This document shows positions 34,184 through 43,137 of a stretch of 64,000 bases of DNA, in pieces. Positions within the stretch are counted from its first letter, which is position 1. Each line of letters opens with the position of its first letter. The translations under genes were made by a program, and so were the position numbers. The notes under the pieces were generated by a model. It was not told the origin of the DNA. It saw only the letters and a program-made list of their open reading frames with translations, and did no database searches. The stretch is from Rubrobacter xylanophilus DSM 9941 (GTDB lineage: Bacteria > Actinomycetota > Rubrobacteria > Rubrobacterales > Rubrobacteraceae): assembly GCF_000014185.1 (NCBI RefSeq), contig NC_008148.1, positions 434,001 through 498,000 on the forward strand, read 5' to 3'.

Positions 34184-34203
34184 GGGGCGCCGCGCGGCGC
34201 CCC
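34184..34203. promoter_or_regulatory. Perfect 20-bp palindrome in the leader of the USP fusion gene
   Basis: GGGGCGCCGC (34184-34193) is followed directly by its reverse complement (34194-34203). It falls inside the roughly 100-base leader between the promoter at 34246-34274 and the ATG at 34140. As RNA it would form a very stable hairpin and could attenuate transcription or translation; as DNA it could be an operator. Confidence 0.45.
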
Positions 34204-34245
34204 GCTCATCGTCCGCTCGCTCACGCTCTCTGTGCGCTCCGCAGT

Positions 34246-34274
34246 AATTTACCGTCTGGCGGGTCGGCTGGCAA
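34246..34274 (-). promoter_or_regulatory. Promoter of the USP fusion gene
   Basis: On the minus strand TTGCCA (34269-34274) and TAAATT (34246-34251) are exactly 17 bases apart. The short AT-rich island here stands out in very GC-rich DNA. Confidence 0.5.
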
Positions 34275-34492
34275 ATAAAAGCGTTCACAGGGGAGGCGGC
34301 GCGCCCGAAGGGGACCTCGACCCTCCGGTCGCTGGAGAGCCTGCGGCCGGTGCGCTCTCCGGGCCACGGCGTGTGAGAGGGGAGGGCTTGCGTATGGTCG
34401 AGACGAGGCCGCGCGGGTGTAGCTGGGGGAAACCGGAAGCAGCTCCGTCGCCGAGGCGACTCGCCGGGTCGGGGTCTTTCGGAGGTTGGGCC
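34275..34492. other. 218-bp gap with no supported gene
   Basis: This is the rest of the 352-bp intergenic stretch between the USP fusion gene and the FAD monooxygenase. It contains several small stems, such as GTCGCC/GGCGAC around 34453-34466, and presumably the end of the exporter operon transcript. I find no convincing RNA family or reading frame. Confidence 0.4.
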
Positions 34493-35764
34493 TCACCCGG
34501 GCGGCCCCGCGCGCTCTACGCCGCCTTGCGGGAGGTCCACGCGCGCCGGCAGGGGGCCGAAGCCGATGATGCGTGCCGGCACGCTGCGCAGGAGCGGCGC
34601 GCGGGAGAGCAGCCGGAGCGGGAGCGGCGGCGCGAAGGGCCTCCCAGCGGCCAGGGTCGGGGCGAGGACGCGGCGCTGCACGAGGGCCTGGAGGGCCTGA
34701 ATCGTTCGCACCGGCGGCTCCCGCCGCCGCTGCACCGCCGCGAGGTGCCGCTCGGGCAACGCCACGAGGCGCTCCTGGCACTCCCGGAGCGGGCCCGCGA
34801 GCACGTTCGCCGCGACCACGGCGTCGCCTATGGCGTAGTTGATGCCGACGCCCCCGACCGGGCTCATCACGTGCGCCGCGTCGCCGATGAGCAGCAGGCC
34901 CGGCCTGTGCCACCGCCTGCAGCGGCTCGACTCGACCGAGAGCAGCGAGACCTGCCGCCGGTCCCCGAGCGCGGCCAGCCGGTCCGAGAGCTCGGGGAAG
35001 AGCTCCGCGAAGCCGACCTTGAGCCCCTCGACGCCGGCGCGCCTGAGCTCCGGGAAGGTGCCCTTGGGGATCACGTAGCCGGCCTGCCAGTGGTCGTCCC
35101 GGTCGAGCAGGACCACGATGCGCCCGCGTCCGAACCGGGCCATCGCCCCCTCCGGGTCGCCGGGGGAGCGGGGGACCCTGAACCAGACCACGTCCATCGG
35201 CGGCGAGGTCTTCACCGGCTCGAAGCCCGCGAGCCTGCGCACCCGGCTCCCGCGCCCGTCCGCGCCGACCGTGAGCGACGCGCGCACCTCGTGCGTCCCG
35301 TCCCCGCTCTCGTAGCGCACCCCGCGCACCGCGCCGCCCTCCTCGACCAGCTCCCGCACCCGCGCCCCCATCACGAGCCGGAAGCCCGGGTAGCGCCTCG
35401 CCTCTGCGGTGAGGAACTCCAGGAAGCTCGCCTGCGGCATCATCGTGATGTACGGGAACCTGGTGTTCAGGCGCGAGAAGTCCACCGGCGTGAACGGGCC
35501 CTTCGGGGTGTCGAGGGTGAAGCTCCGGACCTTCGAGTGCCGGAGCTCTAGGAGCCTCCCGGCGAGCCCCAGCTGGTCCATCACCTCCATGACCGAGGGG
35601 TGCAGGGTGTCGCCGCGGAACTCGCGGTCGAAGTCCGGGTGCGCCTCGAGCAGCGTCACGGAGACGCCCGCCCGCGCCAGCAGCAGCGAGAGCATGGCCC
35701 CCGCCGGTCCCCCGCCGACGACGGCGCAGGTGGTGCGCGTCACGCTCCGGGCCGGTGCGCCCAC
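34493..35764 (-). CDS. FAD-dependent monooxygenase (PHBH/UbiH fold)
   Basis: A 423-residue flavoprotein. The dinucleotide motif GGGPAGAMLSLLLARAG is at residues 17-33, the DG motif (VGADGRGSRVRR) near 170 and the GDAAHVMSPVGGVGINYAIGDA motif near 300, the three fingerprints of class A aromatic or polyketide hydroxylases. The GTG at 35764 follows AGGAGG at good spacing. It is the last gene of a TetR-ABC exporter operon, 11 bases after the permease. It may modify the exported compound or a toxic aromatic; the substrate is unknown. Confidence 0.85.
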   Translation of the reverse strand: MGAPARSVTRTTCAVVGGGPAGAMLSLLLARAGVSVTLLEAHPDFDREFRGDTLHPSVMEVMDQLGLAGRLLELRHSKVRSFTLDTPKGPFTPVDFSRLNTRFPYITMMPQASFLEFLTAEARRYPGFRLVMGARVRELVEEGGAVRGVRYESGDGTHEVRASLTVGADGRGSRVRRLAGFEPVKTSPPMDVVWFRVPRSPGDPEGAMARFGRGRIVVLLDRDDHWQAGYVIPKGTFPELRRAGVEGLKVGFAELFPELSDRLAALGDRRQVSLLSVESSRCRRWHRPGLLLIGDAAHVMSPVGGVGINYAIGDAVVAANVLAGPLRECQERLVALPERHLAAVQRRREPPVRTIQALQALVQRRVLAPTLAAGRPFAPPLPLRLLSRAPLLRSVPARIIGFGPLPARVDLPQGGVERAGPPG

Positions 35765-35775
35765 CCTGCGCCTCC

Positions 35776-36513
35776 TCACTCGACCTCGCGGAGCGTGAGG
35801 GAGGCGAGGGCGAGCAGCGCCGCGCCGTATCCCGCCAGCACCGCGAAGTTCGTCCACACGTCCGCCAGCGCTCCGCCGGGCTCTATCATCTCCTGGATGA
35901 CGTTGTTGGCGTAGAGCATCGGGAAGGCGTGCCCGAGCCACCCGGCCCACCCCGGCAGCTCGTCCACGTCCACCAGGAACCCGGAGAGGAAGACGGAGGG
36001 GAGTATGATCAGGGGCACGAACGGGAAGACCTGCCCCTCCCTGCGGGCGAAGGTGGAGACGAAGATGCCGAGCATGACGCTCGCTATGGCGAGCAGCCAC
36101 ACCACCGCGAACAGCGCGGCGAGCGCGTCGGCGTCGTAGTCCAGCTCGAAGAGCCACAGCACCTCCCCCAGCGCGACGGCGGCCTGCAGGGTCGCGAGCC
36201 CCAGGTAGCCCAGCACGTACCCGCCGATCACCTCCGCGCGCCGGAAGCCGTTGACGAACATCCGCTCCATCGTGCCCGCCGTCCTCTCCTGCACGAGCGC
36301 GATGGCGCACAGCAGGAACGCCATGAAGTGGACGATGAAGGCCGCCGCCGGGACGGCGTAGCGCCCGGTGTCGAAGCCCTCCGGGAAGGTGTCGAAGAAG
36401 AGCTTGAGGAAGTACACGATCACCAGCGGCCCGACGATGGAGAGCACCAAAAAGCGCGGGTTGCGCCGGAGCTGCCTGAGCACCCGCCCCCCGACGATGA
36501 GGGTCCGTCTCAT
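35776..36513 (-). CDS. ABC-2 type exporter, permease subunit
   Basis: A 245-residue membrane protein with six hydrophobic segments. ALVQERTAGTMERMFVNGFRRAEVIGGY (near residues 72-99) is the conserved cytoplasmic loop of ABC-2 drug exporters, and LPSVFLSGFLVDVDELPGW near 175 the periplasmic loop. The ATG at 36513 overlaps the ATPase stop (ATGA). Together with the ATPase at 36510 it would form a multidrug or antibiotic exporter under TetR control. Confidence 0.86.
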   Translation of the reverse strand: MRRTLIVGGRVLRQLRRNPRFLVLSIVGPLVIVYFLKLFFDTFPEGFDTGRYAVPAAAFIVHFMAFLLCAIALVQERTAGTMERMFVNGFRRAEVIGGYVLGYLGLATLQAAVALGEVLWLFELDYDADALAALFAVVWLLAIASVMLGIFVSTFARREGQVFPFVPLIILPSVFLSGFLVDVDELPGWAGWLGHAFPMLYANNVIQEMIEPGGALADVWTNFAVLAGYGAALLALASLTLREVE

Positions 36514-37361
36514 CCCGCCTCCTCCCCGATGATGGAGAGCACCACCTGCTCCAGCGAGTCGGCCTCGACGCTCACGGCGGAGACGCTCCCCCGCAGCCCG
36601 TAGCCGCGCAGCGCCTCCGCCAGGTCCTCGGGGCGCCCGCCGATGAGGCGCTCCTCCTCTCTCTCGCCCTCCCGGACGCGGAGGCGGGTCCTGCCGCGCC
36701 GCAGGATCCCGCGCGGGCTGTCGGAGACGACGACGCGCCCCTGCCGCAGGACCGCCACCCGGTCGCACAGGGTGGCCTCGTCCATGAGGTGGGTGCTGAT
36801 GAACAGCGTGGCGCCGCCCCTGGCGAGCTCCCGGAAGGCGGCCCAGAAGCGGCTCCTGAGCCTCGGGTCCACCCCGGCGGTGGGCTCGTCCAGAAAGAGC
36901 ATCTCCGGCTCGTGGACGAGCGCGCACGCGAGCGAGACCCTGTTCTTCATGCCGCCGGAGAGGGTGTGGACGGGGTCCTTCGCCCTCTCCTCCAGCTCGA
37001 CGAACCGGAGCGCCTCCCGCGCCCGCCCGCGCAGGCCCGGGACGCCGTGGGCCGCGCCGAAGAACTCGACGTTCTCCAGGGCCGGGAGGTCGTCGTAGAG
37101 CACGGGGGACTGGGGCATGTACCCGATCCTGCGCCTCAGCTCCGGCCTGTCCCTCAAGGGGTCGAGCCCGAGCACCCGCGCCCGGCCCCCGCTGGGGCGC
37201 AGGGAGCCCACCAGCGCCTTTATGAGGGTGGTCTTCCCGGCCCCGTTGGGGCCCACGAGCCCGAAGACCTCCCCCTTTCGCACCGAGAGGTCCACGCCCC
37301 GGAGCGCCTCGACCTGCTTCCCGTACCGCTTCTCGAGCCCCACTGCCTCTACGGCGTCCAT
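36510..37361 (-). CDS. ABC-2 type exporter, ATP-binding subunit
   Basis: A 283-residue ATPase with Walker A GPNGAGKTT near residue 39, signature LSGGMKNRVSLA near 132 and Walker B MLFLDEPTAGVDP near 155, followed by the switch histidine in ISTHLMDEA. The C-terminal 70 residues form a small extra domain. The ATG at 37361 lies 13 bases within the TetR gene. Overlaps on both sides make regulator, ATPase and permease a tightly coupled set. Confidence 0.88.
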   Translation of the reverse strand: MDAVEAVGLEKRYGKQVEALRGVDLSVRKGEVFGLVGPNGAGKTTLIKALVGSLRPSGGRARVLGLDPLRDRPELRRRIGYMPQSPVLYDDLPALENVEFFGAAHGVPGLRGRAREALRFVELEERAKDPVHTLSGGMKNRVSLACALVHEPEMLFLDEPTAGVDPRLRSRFWAAFRELARGGATLFISTHLMDEATLCDRVAVLRQGRVVVSDSPRGILRRGRTRLRVREGEREEERLIGGRPEDLAEALRGYGLRGSVSAVSVEADSLEQVVLSIIGEEAG

Positions 37362-37972
37362 CCCTGCTTCCCTTCCGGCCTCAGCCCTTCCAGCAGCATC
37401 CCGACCGCGTTCTCCACGTGCTCTTCGTCGGTGAGGCCGTCCTCCCTTATCGCGGGGAAGAAGACCTTGCCCCCGACCTGGGGCAGCAGCATCCCGATAA
37501 AGGCCCGCGCGCTGGAGCGGACGTCGTGCGGGCGGAGCCTGCCGAGCTCGACCTGGCGGGCCATGTAGCTCTTGAGGAACCCGAGCATCCTCTTTATGAC
37601 GGCGTTGCCGAAGATCTCCGCGATCTCGGGCCGCCGCGTGGCCTCGCCGACCAGCAACCGCGCCATCCTCTGGGCCGCCGGGTTGTCGAAGGTGGAGAGG
37701 TACCTCCTCGCTATGAGCGGCAGCACCTCCTCGGGCGGACGCTCCAGCAGCCGCGCCGGGTCCCGCACCGCGCGCAGCACCGGGATGCGCGACCCCAAGA
37801 CCTCCCTGAAGAGCGCCTCCTTGTCCGGGAAGTACCAGTAGATCAGGGCCGGAGACTGCAGCCCCGCCGCCTCCGCGATGCTCTTTATCGTCGCCCCCCG
37901 AAACCCCTTCGCCGAGAACTCCTCGAAGGCCGCCTCCAGGATCTGGTCCCGCCTGTCCCGCTCCTCTCCCAA
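37349..37972 (-). CDS. TetR family transcriptional regulator
   Basis: A 207-residue regulator with the TetR N-terminal DNA-binding domain at residues 8-55: RRDQILEAAFEEFSAKGFRGATIKSIAEAAG and ALIYWYFPDKEALF (read separately) are typical. The C-terminal ligand domain is of the common AcrR-like length. As first gene of the exporter operon it probably represses its own transcript until an exported compound binds. Candidate operator sequences lie just upstream at 37984-38041. Confidence 0.87.
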   Translation of the reverse strand: MGEERDRRDQILEAAFEEFSAKGFRGATIKSIAEAAGLQSPALIYWYFPDKEALFREVLGSRIPVLRAVRDPARLLERPPEEVLPLIARRYLSTFDNPAAQRMARLLVGEATRRPEIAEIFGNAVIKRMLGFLKSYMARQVELGRLRPHDVRSSARAFIGMLLPQVGGKVFFPAIREDGLTDEEHVENAVGMLLEGLRPEGKQGWTP

Positions 37973-37983
37973 ACGGCTCCCTT

Positions 37984-38041
37984 CTTGATTGGCTATTCAA
38001 TAACCGGGCCCAGCATACTCCTTACAGAACGTTCAATCAAG
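37984..38041. promoter_or_regulatory. Candidate TetR operator region
   Basis: Two related AT-rich elements lie in the 149-bp divergent gap. TTGATTGGCTATTCAA at 37985-38000 is an imperfect palindrome with 12 of 16 symmetric bases. CTTGATTG (37984-37991) and CAATCAAG (38034-38041) are perfect 8-bp inverted copies 42 bases apart, and GAACGTTC at 38028-38035 is an 8-bp palindrome. Such paired sites beside a tetR gene usually bind the regulator. Confidence 0.5.
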
Positions 38042-38121
38042 TGCGGGATGATGTCTTCGGGGGATCTGACCTGTACTGATCTGTATAGTGTGGTGGAGGG
38101 CGGAGCGGGAGGTTTTTGCAG

Positions 38122-40092
38122 TTGCCGGACCGGGAGACGGAGACGCTGGAGTGGGCGGTGAGCGTGGTCTCGCCCGGGGCCTACGCCGTCTCGGACGGGG
38201 CGGGGGACTTCGACGCCGGGGCCGGGGGGCTCTACTACCGGGACACGCGGCACCTCTCGCGGTTCGTGCTGGAGGTGGGGGGAGAGAGGCCGGTGGTGCG
38301 GGGGCGCGAGGCGCGGGGGACGGCGGCGGAGTTCCTGTTGGAGGCGGCGGGGCTCGAGCTGGTGCGGCGGCGCCGGCTCGGGCACGGGATGGAGGAGGAG
38401 GTCGAGGTGCGCAACCCCTCCGGGAGGGCGGTCGAGGCACGCCTCTCGTTCGGGGTGGGCGCGGACTTCGAGGACGTCTTCGTGGTGCGCGGCTTCGCGG
38501 GGAGGGCGGAGCGCGGGGAGGTCGTGGAGGAGGTCCGGGAGGGGGGACTGCGCTACCTCTACCGGCGGGGCGGGTTCTCGCGGGGGACGGAGGTGCGCGC
38601 CTTCGCGGAGGGGGCGGAGCCGGTCGCGGGGAGCGGGGGGATCCACTGCCTCCTGCGGCTCGGGGCGGGGCAGAGGCGGGTGGTGCGCGTCTCGGTGGCG
38701 CTCGAGGAGGGCGGGGAGAGGGTGCGCGCTGCGGGGCGGCGCGGGGCGCCGTATGCCGCGGCGCCGGCGCTCGAGACGGATTGGGAGGCGCTGCGGAGGA
38801 GCTGGGAGCGGAGCGTCGAGGACCTCGCGGCGCTCACCTTCGACGCGGGGGAGGGATTGCTCGTCCCGGCGGCCGGGGCGCCGTGGTACATGGCCCTCTT
38901 CGGGCGGGACGCGCTCCTCGCGGCGTACGGGGCCATGATCCTCACCCCCGAGCCGGCGCGTAACGCGCTGCGGGCGCTCGCCCGGTGGCAGGCGACCGAG
39001 CGGGACGACTACACCGACGCCGAGCCCGGCAAGATCCCGCACGAGCTCCGGCGCGGGGAGCTGGCGTACTTCCGGGAGGTCCCGCAGCCCTACTACGGCA
39101 CCGCCGACGCCACCCCGCTCTTCCTCGTCCTGCTCGAGGAGCACCGGCGCTGGACCGCCGACGAGGGGCTCGCGCGCGAGCTGGAGGGCGCGGCCCGCCG
39201 GGCGCTGGACTGGCTCCTCGCCCACGCCGACAGGACCTCCGGGGGATTCGTCGCCTACGAGAGCCGCTCCCCCGCGGGCCTCAGGAACCACGGCTGGAAG
39301 GACTCGGACGGCTCCATGCTCTTCCGCGACGGGAGGCGCGCAGGGGGCGGGGTGGCCCCCTGCGAGGTCCAGGGCTACGCCTACGACGCCCTCCTCCGCA
39401 CCGCGCGCCTCGCCGAGAGCGCCTGGGGCGACGCGGCGCTCGCCGGAAGGCTCCGGGACGAGGCCGGGGACCTGAGAGAGCGCTTCGACCGCGACTACTG
39501 GATGGAGGACCGCGGCTGCTACGCCCTCGCCCTCGACGGGGAGGGACGAAAGGTCGACTCCGTGACCTCCAACGCCGGGCACCTGCTCTGGAGCGGCATC
39601 GTGCCGGAGGAGAAGGCCCCTCTCCTCGCGCGGCGGCTGCTCTCGGAGGAGATGTTCTCCGGCTGGGGCATAAGGACGATGGCCGAAGGAGAGGGCGGCT
39701 ACGACCCCCTCTCCTACCACAACGGCTCCGTCTGGCCCCACGACAGCGCCCTCATCGCCCTGGGTCTCGCCCGCTACGGTTTCCGGAAGGAGGCGGCACG
39801 CGTCGCGGCCGCGCTCGTCGAGGCTGCGGAGCGCTTCGGGTACCGCCTGCCCGAGGTCTTCGGGGGGGAGCGGCGGAGGGAGGGGGAGGGCCCGGCCGGG
39901 TACCCGTCCTCCTGCAGCCCGCAGGCGTGGGCCGCGGCCGCGGTGCCGCTCCTCGTGCGCGCCCTCCTCGGGGCCGAGCCCGACCCGGAGGCGCGGGTAC
40001 TGCGCTCGGGCCCGGTGTTGCCCGAGGGCGTCCGCGGGCTGCGCCTCGAGGGCGTCCCGGCCTTCGGCGGGCGGCACGCGGTCGGGGGGTGA
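38122..40092 (+). CDS. Glycogen debranching enzyme family (amylo-alpha-1,6-glucosidase)
   Basis: A 656-residue protein. The N-terminal beta-rich domain (residues 1-240, with GLYYRDTRHLSRFVLEVGG) matches the bacterial GDE N-terminal domain, and the C-terminal (alpha/alpha)6 barrel (about 270-640) carries MALFGRDALLAAYG, GKIPHELRRGE, YYGTADATPLF and NHGWKDSDGSML, typical of amylo-alpha-1,6-glucosidase-like enzymes. It would hydrolyse alpha-1,6 links in glycogen or related glucans. The TTG at 38122 has GGGAGG 9 bases upstream; TTG 38116 is too close. It is transcribed away from the TetR operon. Confidence 0.83.
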   Translation: MPDRETETLEWAVSVVSPGAYAVSDGAGDFDAGAGGLYYRDTRHLSRFVLEVGGERPVVRGREARGTAAEFLLEAAGLELVRRRRLGHGMEEEVEVRNPSGRAVEARLSFGVGADFEDVFVVRGFAGRAERGEVVEEVREGGLRYLYRRGGFSRGTEVRAFAEGAEPVAGSGGIHCLLRLGAGQRRVVRVSVALEEGGERVRAAGRRGAPYAAAPALETDWEALRRSWERSVEDLAALTFDAGEGLLVPAAGAPWYMALFGRDALLAAYGAMILTPEPARNALRALARWQATERDDYTDAEPGKIPHELRRGELAYFREVPQPYYGTADATPLFLVLLEEHRRWTADEGLARELEGAARRALDWLLAHADRTSGGFVAYESRSPAGLRNHGWKDSDGSMLFRDGRRAGGGVAPCEVQGYAYDALLRTARLAESAWGDAALAGRLRDEAGDLRERFDRDYWMEDRGCYALALDGEGRKVDSVTSNAGHLLWSGIVPEEKAPLLARRLLSEEMFSGWGIRTMAEGEGGYDPLSYHNGSVWPHDSALIALGLARYGFRKEAARVAAALVEAAERFGYRLPEVFGGERRREGEGPAGYPSSCSPQAWAAAAVPLLVRALLGAEPDPEARVLRSGPVLPEGVRGLRLEGVPAFGGRHAVGG

Positions 40093-40172
40093 GGCCGCAC
40101 CCGGGGCGGGTACAAAGGGGCGGTGTGGTCTCTCTGCCGTGCTCTCTCGAGGAGAAAGGAGCGTGCTCACAC

Positions 40173-40370
40173 GTGGTGGACAGAAAAGACCTCATCCTCC
40201 TGGAGAGCGCCATCGACGCCATAGAGGAGGCCGCCTCCGCGGTAGCCCAGGAGATAGAGCGCGACCGGCTCGGCGAGACCAGCCTGGCGCGCCTCGCCAC
40301 GGTGGAGGCCGAGCTCAACCGCAGCCGGCTGGCGCTCGAGGAGATCGTGCGGGAGGAGTCGGGGGGCTAG
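40173..40370 (+). CDS. Small helical hypothetical protein
   Basis: A 65-residue, strongly charged protein predicted as two long helices (LLESAIDAIEEAASAVAQEI and LARLATVEAELNRSRLALEE), resembling a short coiled coil. The GTG at 40173 follows AAAGGAG 11 bases earlier. A 16-base stretch covering that ribosome site (40152-40167) is identical to the leader of the dehydrogenase gene at 22903. No family is recognised. Confidence 0.6.
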   Translation: MVDRKDLILLESAIDAIEEAASAVAQEIERDRLGETSLARLATVEAELNRSRLALEEIVREESGG

Positions 40371-40374
40371 GCTC

Positions 40375-41523
40375 TCAGCTCGCGCAGGGACCCGTGCCCA
40401 CCGGCTCCGCGCGGAGGGTGGCCCTCTCCAGGTGGCGGCGGATGATCTGGGAGGGGATCCCGTAGCCGGAGTTGCGGGAGTTGGCCCGGCTGGCGAAGAT
40501 GGTGGCGGTCACCTCGCCCTCGGCGTTCACCACCGGCCCCCCGGAGTTCCCCGGCCGGACGTAGACCCGGAAGCTGGTGACCGTGCGCTCCACCGGGCCG
40601 CGGTTGTAGGCGTCGCTGGAGATCACGCGCTGCGTGGCCCCGGTGCGGGCGGGCTGGATGTCCAGCGGCCCGTTGCCGGGGAAGCCGAGGACCGCCGCGG
40701 GCTCTCCGGGGACCGGCTCGTCCAGCGGCAGGGGGGTGAGCCCCAGGTCCTCCACCCGCAGGACGGCCACGTCGTTCTTGGGGTCGAAGACCACCACGTC
40801 GGCCCTCCGGCGCGGCCCGGTCCCCCCGGGCTGGACGCTGGTGACGGTCTCCCCGGCGACCACGTGGGCGTTGGTGACGATCAGGTCCGGAGCGGCGACC
40901 CACCCGGAGCCCTCGATGCCGTAGCCGCAGGCGATGCCCGTGATCCGGACCATCCGGGAGCTTGCGGCGAGCACGTCGGGGTCGCGGACGATGCTCCCGT
41001 CGGGCGCCCCCACCCCGGCGTCGGGGCCGCGCATCTGGGGGAGCGGGTTGAGCTGGGCGACGGCCTGGGTGAGGAGCTCGGCGGGCATCCGCTCGTCGAG
41101 CGCGCGGATGATGCGCGAGTCCTTCACCAGCGGGTGCAGCCCGGAGAGCGGGGGGGACTGGATGGCGAAGATCCCGACCGCCCACACCAGCAGCAGGGAG
41201 AGCGCCAGCCCGAGGGCGGCCCCGCCGGCGCTGTCGAGCAGGGAGGAGCCGCCGCCCCGGAGCCTGCTGCGGAGCGAGCCCCCGGCCGAGCGGGCGATCA
41301 TCTCGCCGAGGATCGCGAAGGAGACTATGCTCACCAGCGTGATCGCGGCCCCCAGAAAGGGGCTCTCGCCCTCCGGGATGAGGTGCCCGGCCACCCGGGA
41401 GCCGACCGAGGCCCCCAGCAGCACCCCCACCAGCGAGAAGAGGCCCGCGAGAAAGCCGGTCCGGGCGCCGCGAAAGACGGCCAGCGCCACGAACGCAACT
41501 ATGCACCAGTCGAGCGCCGTCAT
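40375..41523 (-). CDS. marP: MarP-like membrane serine protease (CvpA + trypsin domains)
   Basis: A 382-residue protein with four N-terminal membrane segments of the CvpA type (residues 1-125), then a periplasmic chymotrypsin-like domain. The catalytic triad is visible: His in VTNAHVVAG, Asp in [10 protein letters not shown] and Ser in [10 protein letters not shown]. Two cysteines (CGYG and the C terminus) may form the disulphide seen in Mycobacterium tuberculosis MarP, which protects against acid and oxidative stress. The ATG at 41523 is preferred over 41544 because the TAGAAT box at 41531-41536 is 7 bases upstream of it, suggesting leaderless translation. Confidence 0.83.
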   Translation of the reverse strand: MTALDWCIVAFVALAVFRGARTGFLAGLFSLVGVLLGASVGSRVAGHLIPEGESPFLGAAITLVSIVSFAILGEMIARSAGGSLRSRLRGGGSSLLDSAGGAALGLALSLLLVWAVGIFAIQSPPLSGLHPLVKDSRIIRALDERMPAELLTQAVAQLNPLPQMRGPDAGVGAPDGSIVRDPDVLAASSRMVRITGIACGYGIEGSGWVAAPDLIVTNAHVVAGETVTSVQPGGTGPRRRADVVVFDPKNDVAVLRVEDLGLTPLPLDEPVPGEPAAVLGFPGNGPLDIQPARTGATQRVISSDAYNRGPVERTVTSFRVYVRPGNSGGPVVNAEGEVTATIFASRANSRNSGYGIPSQIIRRHLERATLRAEPVGTGPCAS

Positions 41524-41530
41524 CCGGGCA

Positions 41531-41593
41531 ATTCTAACCCACATCCCAAGGCTTTCCCCCGCGCCGCCCGGCGCGGGTGTATATAATCCCCCG
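41531..41593. promoter_or_regulatory. Divergent leaderless promoters of marP and rlmN with a palindrome
   Basis: On the minus strand TAGAAT (41531-41536) lies 7 bases before the marP ATG. On the plus strand TATAAT (41582-41587) lies 6 bases before the rlmN GTG at 41594. Neither gene has a Shine-Dalgarno sequence. A perfect 9-bp inverted repeat (CCCGCGCCG at 41558-41566, CGGCGCGGG at 41569-41577) covers the place where the rlmN -35 box would be and could be an operator. Confidence 0.6.
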
Positions 41594-42661
41594 GTGGGCC
41601 TCGCAGGCGCACAGGAGAGGGCCGGGCGCCCGCTCGCGGCCGAGTTTCTCCCCGAGGTGGAGGAGGTGCTGGCGGAGCGGGGCGAGCCGCCCTACCGCCT
41701 GAGACAGGTCTACGCCGCGCTCGCCGGCTCGCTGGCCAGCGGCTGGGACGAGGTCGCGAGCCTCCCCAAGGGACTGCGCGAGGAGCTCGCCGGGAGGGTC
41801 CCGGCCTCGGTGCTCGAGCTGCGGCGCATCTCGCGCGCCCGGGACGGCACCCGGAAGTACCTCTTTTTCACCCGCGACGGGCACGCCATAGAGACGGTCA
41901 TGATCCCGGAGCGCTCCCGGCGGACGGTGTGCATCTCCACGCAGGTGGGCTGCCCGATGGCCTGCACCTTCTGCGCCACGGGCCTGCTCGGGATAAAGCG
42001 CAACCTGAAGGCCCGCGAGATCGCCGAGCAGGTCTTCGCCGTGGCCCGCGACATCGCCCCGGAGCGGGTGACCAACGTGGTGGTGATGGGGATGGGCGAG
42101 CCGTTTTTGAACTACCGGGAGACCCTCAGGGCCCTGCGGGTCCTCAACGACCGGCGGGGCTTCAACCTCGCCGCCCGCCACATCGCCGTCTCCACCAGCG
42201 GGCTGGTGGACAAGATAAGGCGCTTCGCCGACGAGCCGGAGCAGTTCCACCTGGCGATCTCGCTGCACACCCCCTTCGAGGAGGAGCGGCGGCGCCTCAT
42301 GCCCGTCGCCGCCCGGCACCCCATCCCCGAGCTGATGAACGCCGCCCGCTACTACGTGGAGCGGACCCGCCGGAAGCTCTTCTTCGAGTACACCCTGCTC
42401 GCGGGGGTCAACGACCGGATGCGCCACGCCGAGGCGCTCGCCGAGCTCCTGGACCACCCGCTCTACCACCTGAACCTGCTGCGCTTCAACTGGACCGACA
42501 CGGGCTTCTCGGCCACGAGCGCCCGGCGGGCGAAGGAGTTTTTGCGCCGCGCCCGGGAGCTCGGGCTCTCGGCCACGCTGAGGCCGAGCCGGGGGCAGGA
42601 CATAGAGGCCGCCTGCGGCCAGCTCGCCGCCCGCGACGCCCGCAGCCCCACCGCCCGGTGA
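41594..42661 (+). CDS. rlmN: 23S rRNA (adenine2503-C2)/tRNA methyltransferase RlmN
   Basis: A 355-residue radical SAM methyltransferase. The cluster-binding CxxxCxxC motif reads CPMACTFC near residue 119, followed by GNLKA-type and GMGEPFLNY motifs; the two catalytic cysteines expected in RlmN (one in the CISTQVGC region's later partner near 330, in AACGQL) are present. It methylates C2 of adenine 2503 in 23S rRNA and of adenine 37 in some tRNAs. The GTG at 41594 has no ribosome site but a perfect -10 box 6 bases upstream. Its stop overlaps the next gene (GTGA). Confidence 0.92.
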
Positions 42662-43137
42662 GGGAGGAGCCCAAAGAACGCCTGGACCCGCGGGCAAAGA
42701 CGCTCTGGAGGCTCTCGGGTTTTCTGGAGATGCTGCCGGTGCTCGCCGCCGGGGCCGGGACGGGCTGGGCGGTGGCGCGCTTCGGGGGACAGCCCCCCGC
42801 GGTGGCGGCGGTGCCGGTGCTGGCCACGCTGCTCGCGACGCTCGCCAACGCCCTCGTGCTCCCCGAGCTGCGCTGGCGGCGCTGGCGCTACGAGATCCGG
42901 GAGGACGAGGTGGACCTGCAGCGCGGGGTCCTCTGGGTGGTCCGGACGCTGGTGCCCTTCGCGCGCATCCAGCACGTGGACACCCGCAGCGGCCCGCTGC
43001 AGCGGAGGTTCGGGCTCGCCACGGTGGTCTTCTACACCGCCGCGGGGCCGAACAGGATCCCGGAGCTCTCCGCGCCGGTGGCCGCGGAGGTGCGGGACAG
43101 GATCGCGGAGCTTACCAGGGAGCGGGATGAGCTCTGA
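42658..43137 (+). CDS. PH-domain membrane protein, YdbS-like
   Basis: A 159-residue protein with two adjacent membrane segments (residues about 18-60) and one bacterial PH domain (bPH2): [51 protein letters not shown]. The [18 protein letters not shown] signature is characteristic of the YdbS/YdbT family. It starts at a GTG overlapping the rlmN stop and ends 11 bases inside the next, related gene. Bacillus relatives are linked to envelope stress; the role here is not shown. Confidence 0.82.

Noticed and set aside
34390-35551. Plus-strand frame from an ATG near 34394 with a strong GAGGGGAGG upstream
   Set aside because: Beyond the gap it runs antisense to the FAD monooxygenase gene and encodes only arginine/alanine-rich filler.
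41524-41544. ATG at 41544 as marP start
   Set aside because: It would place the -10 box TAGAAT inside the coding sequence; the ATG at 41523 fits a leaderless start and the family's usual N terminus.
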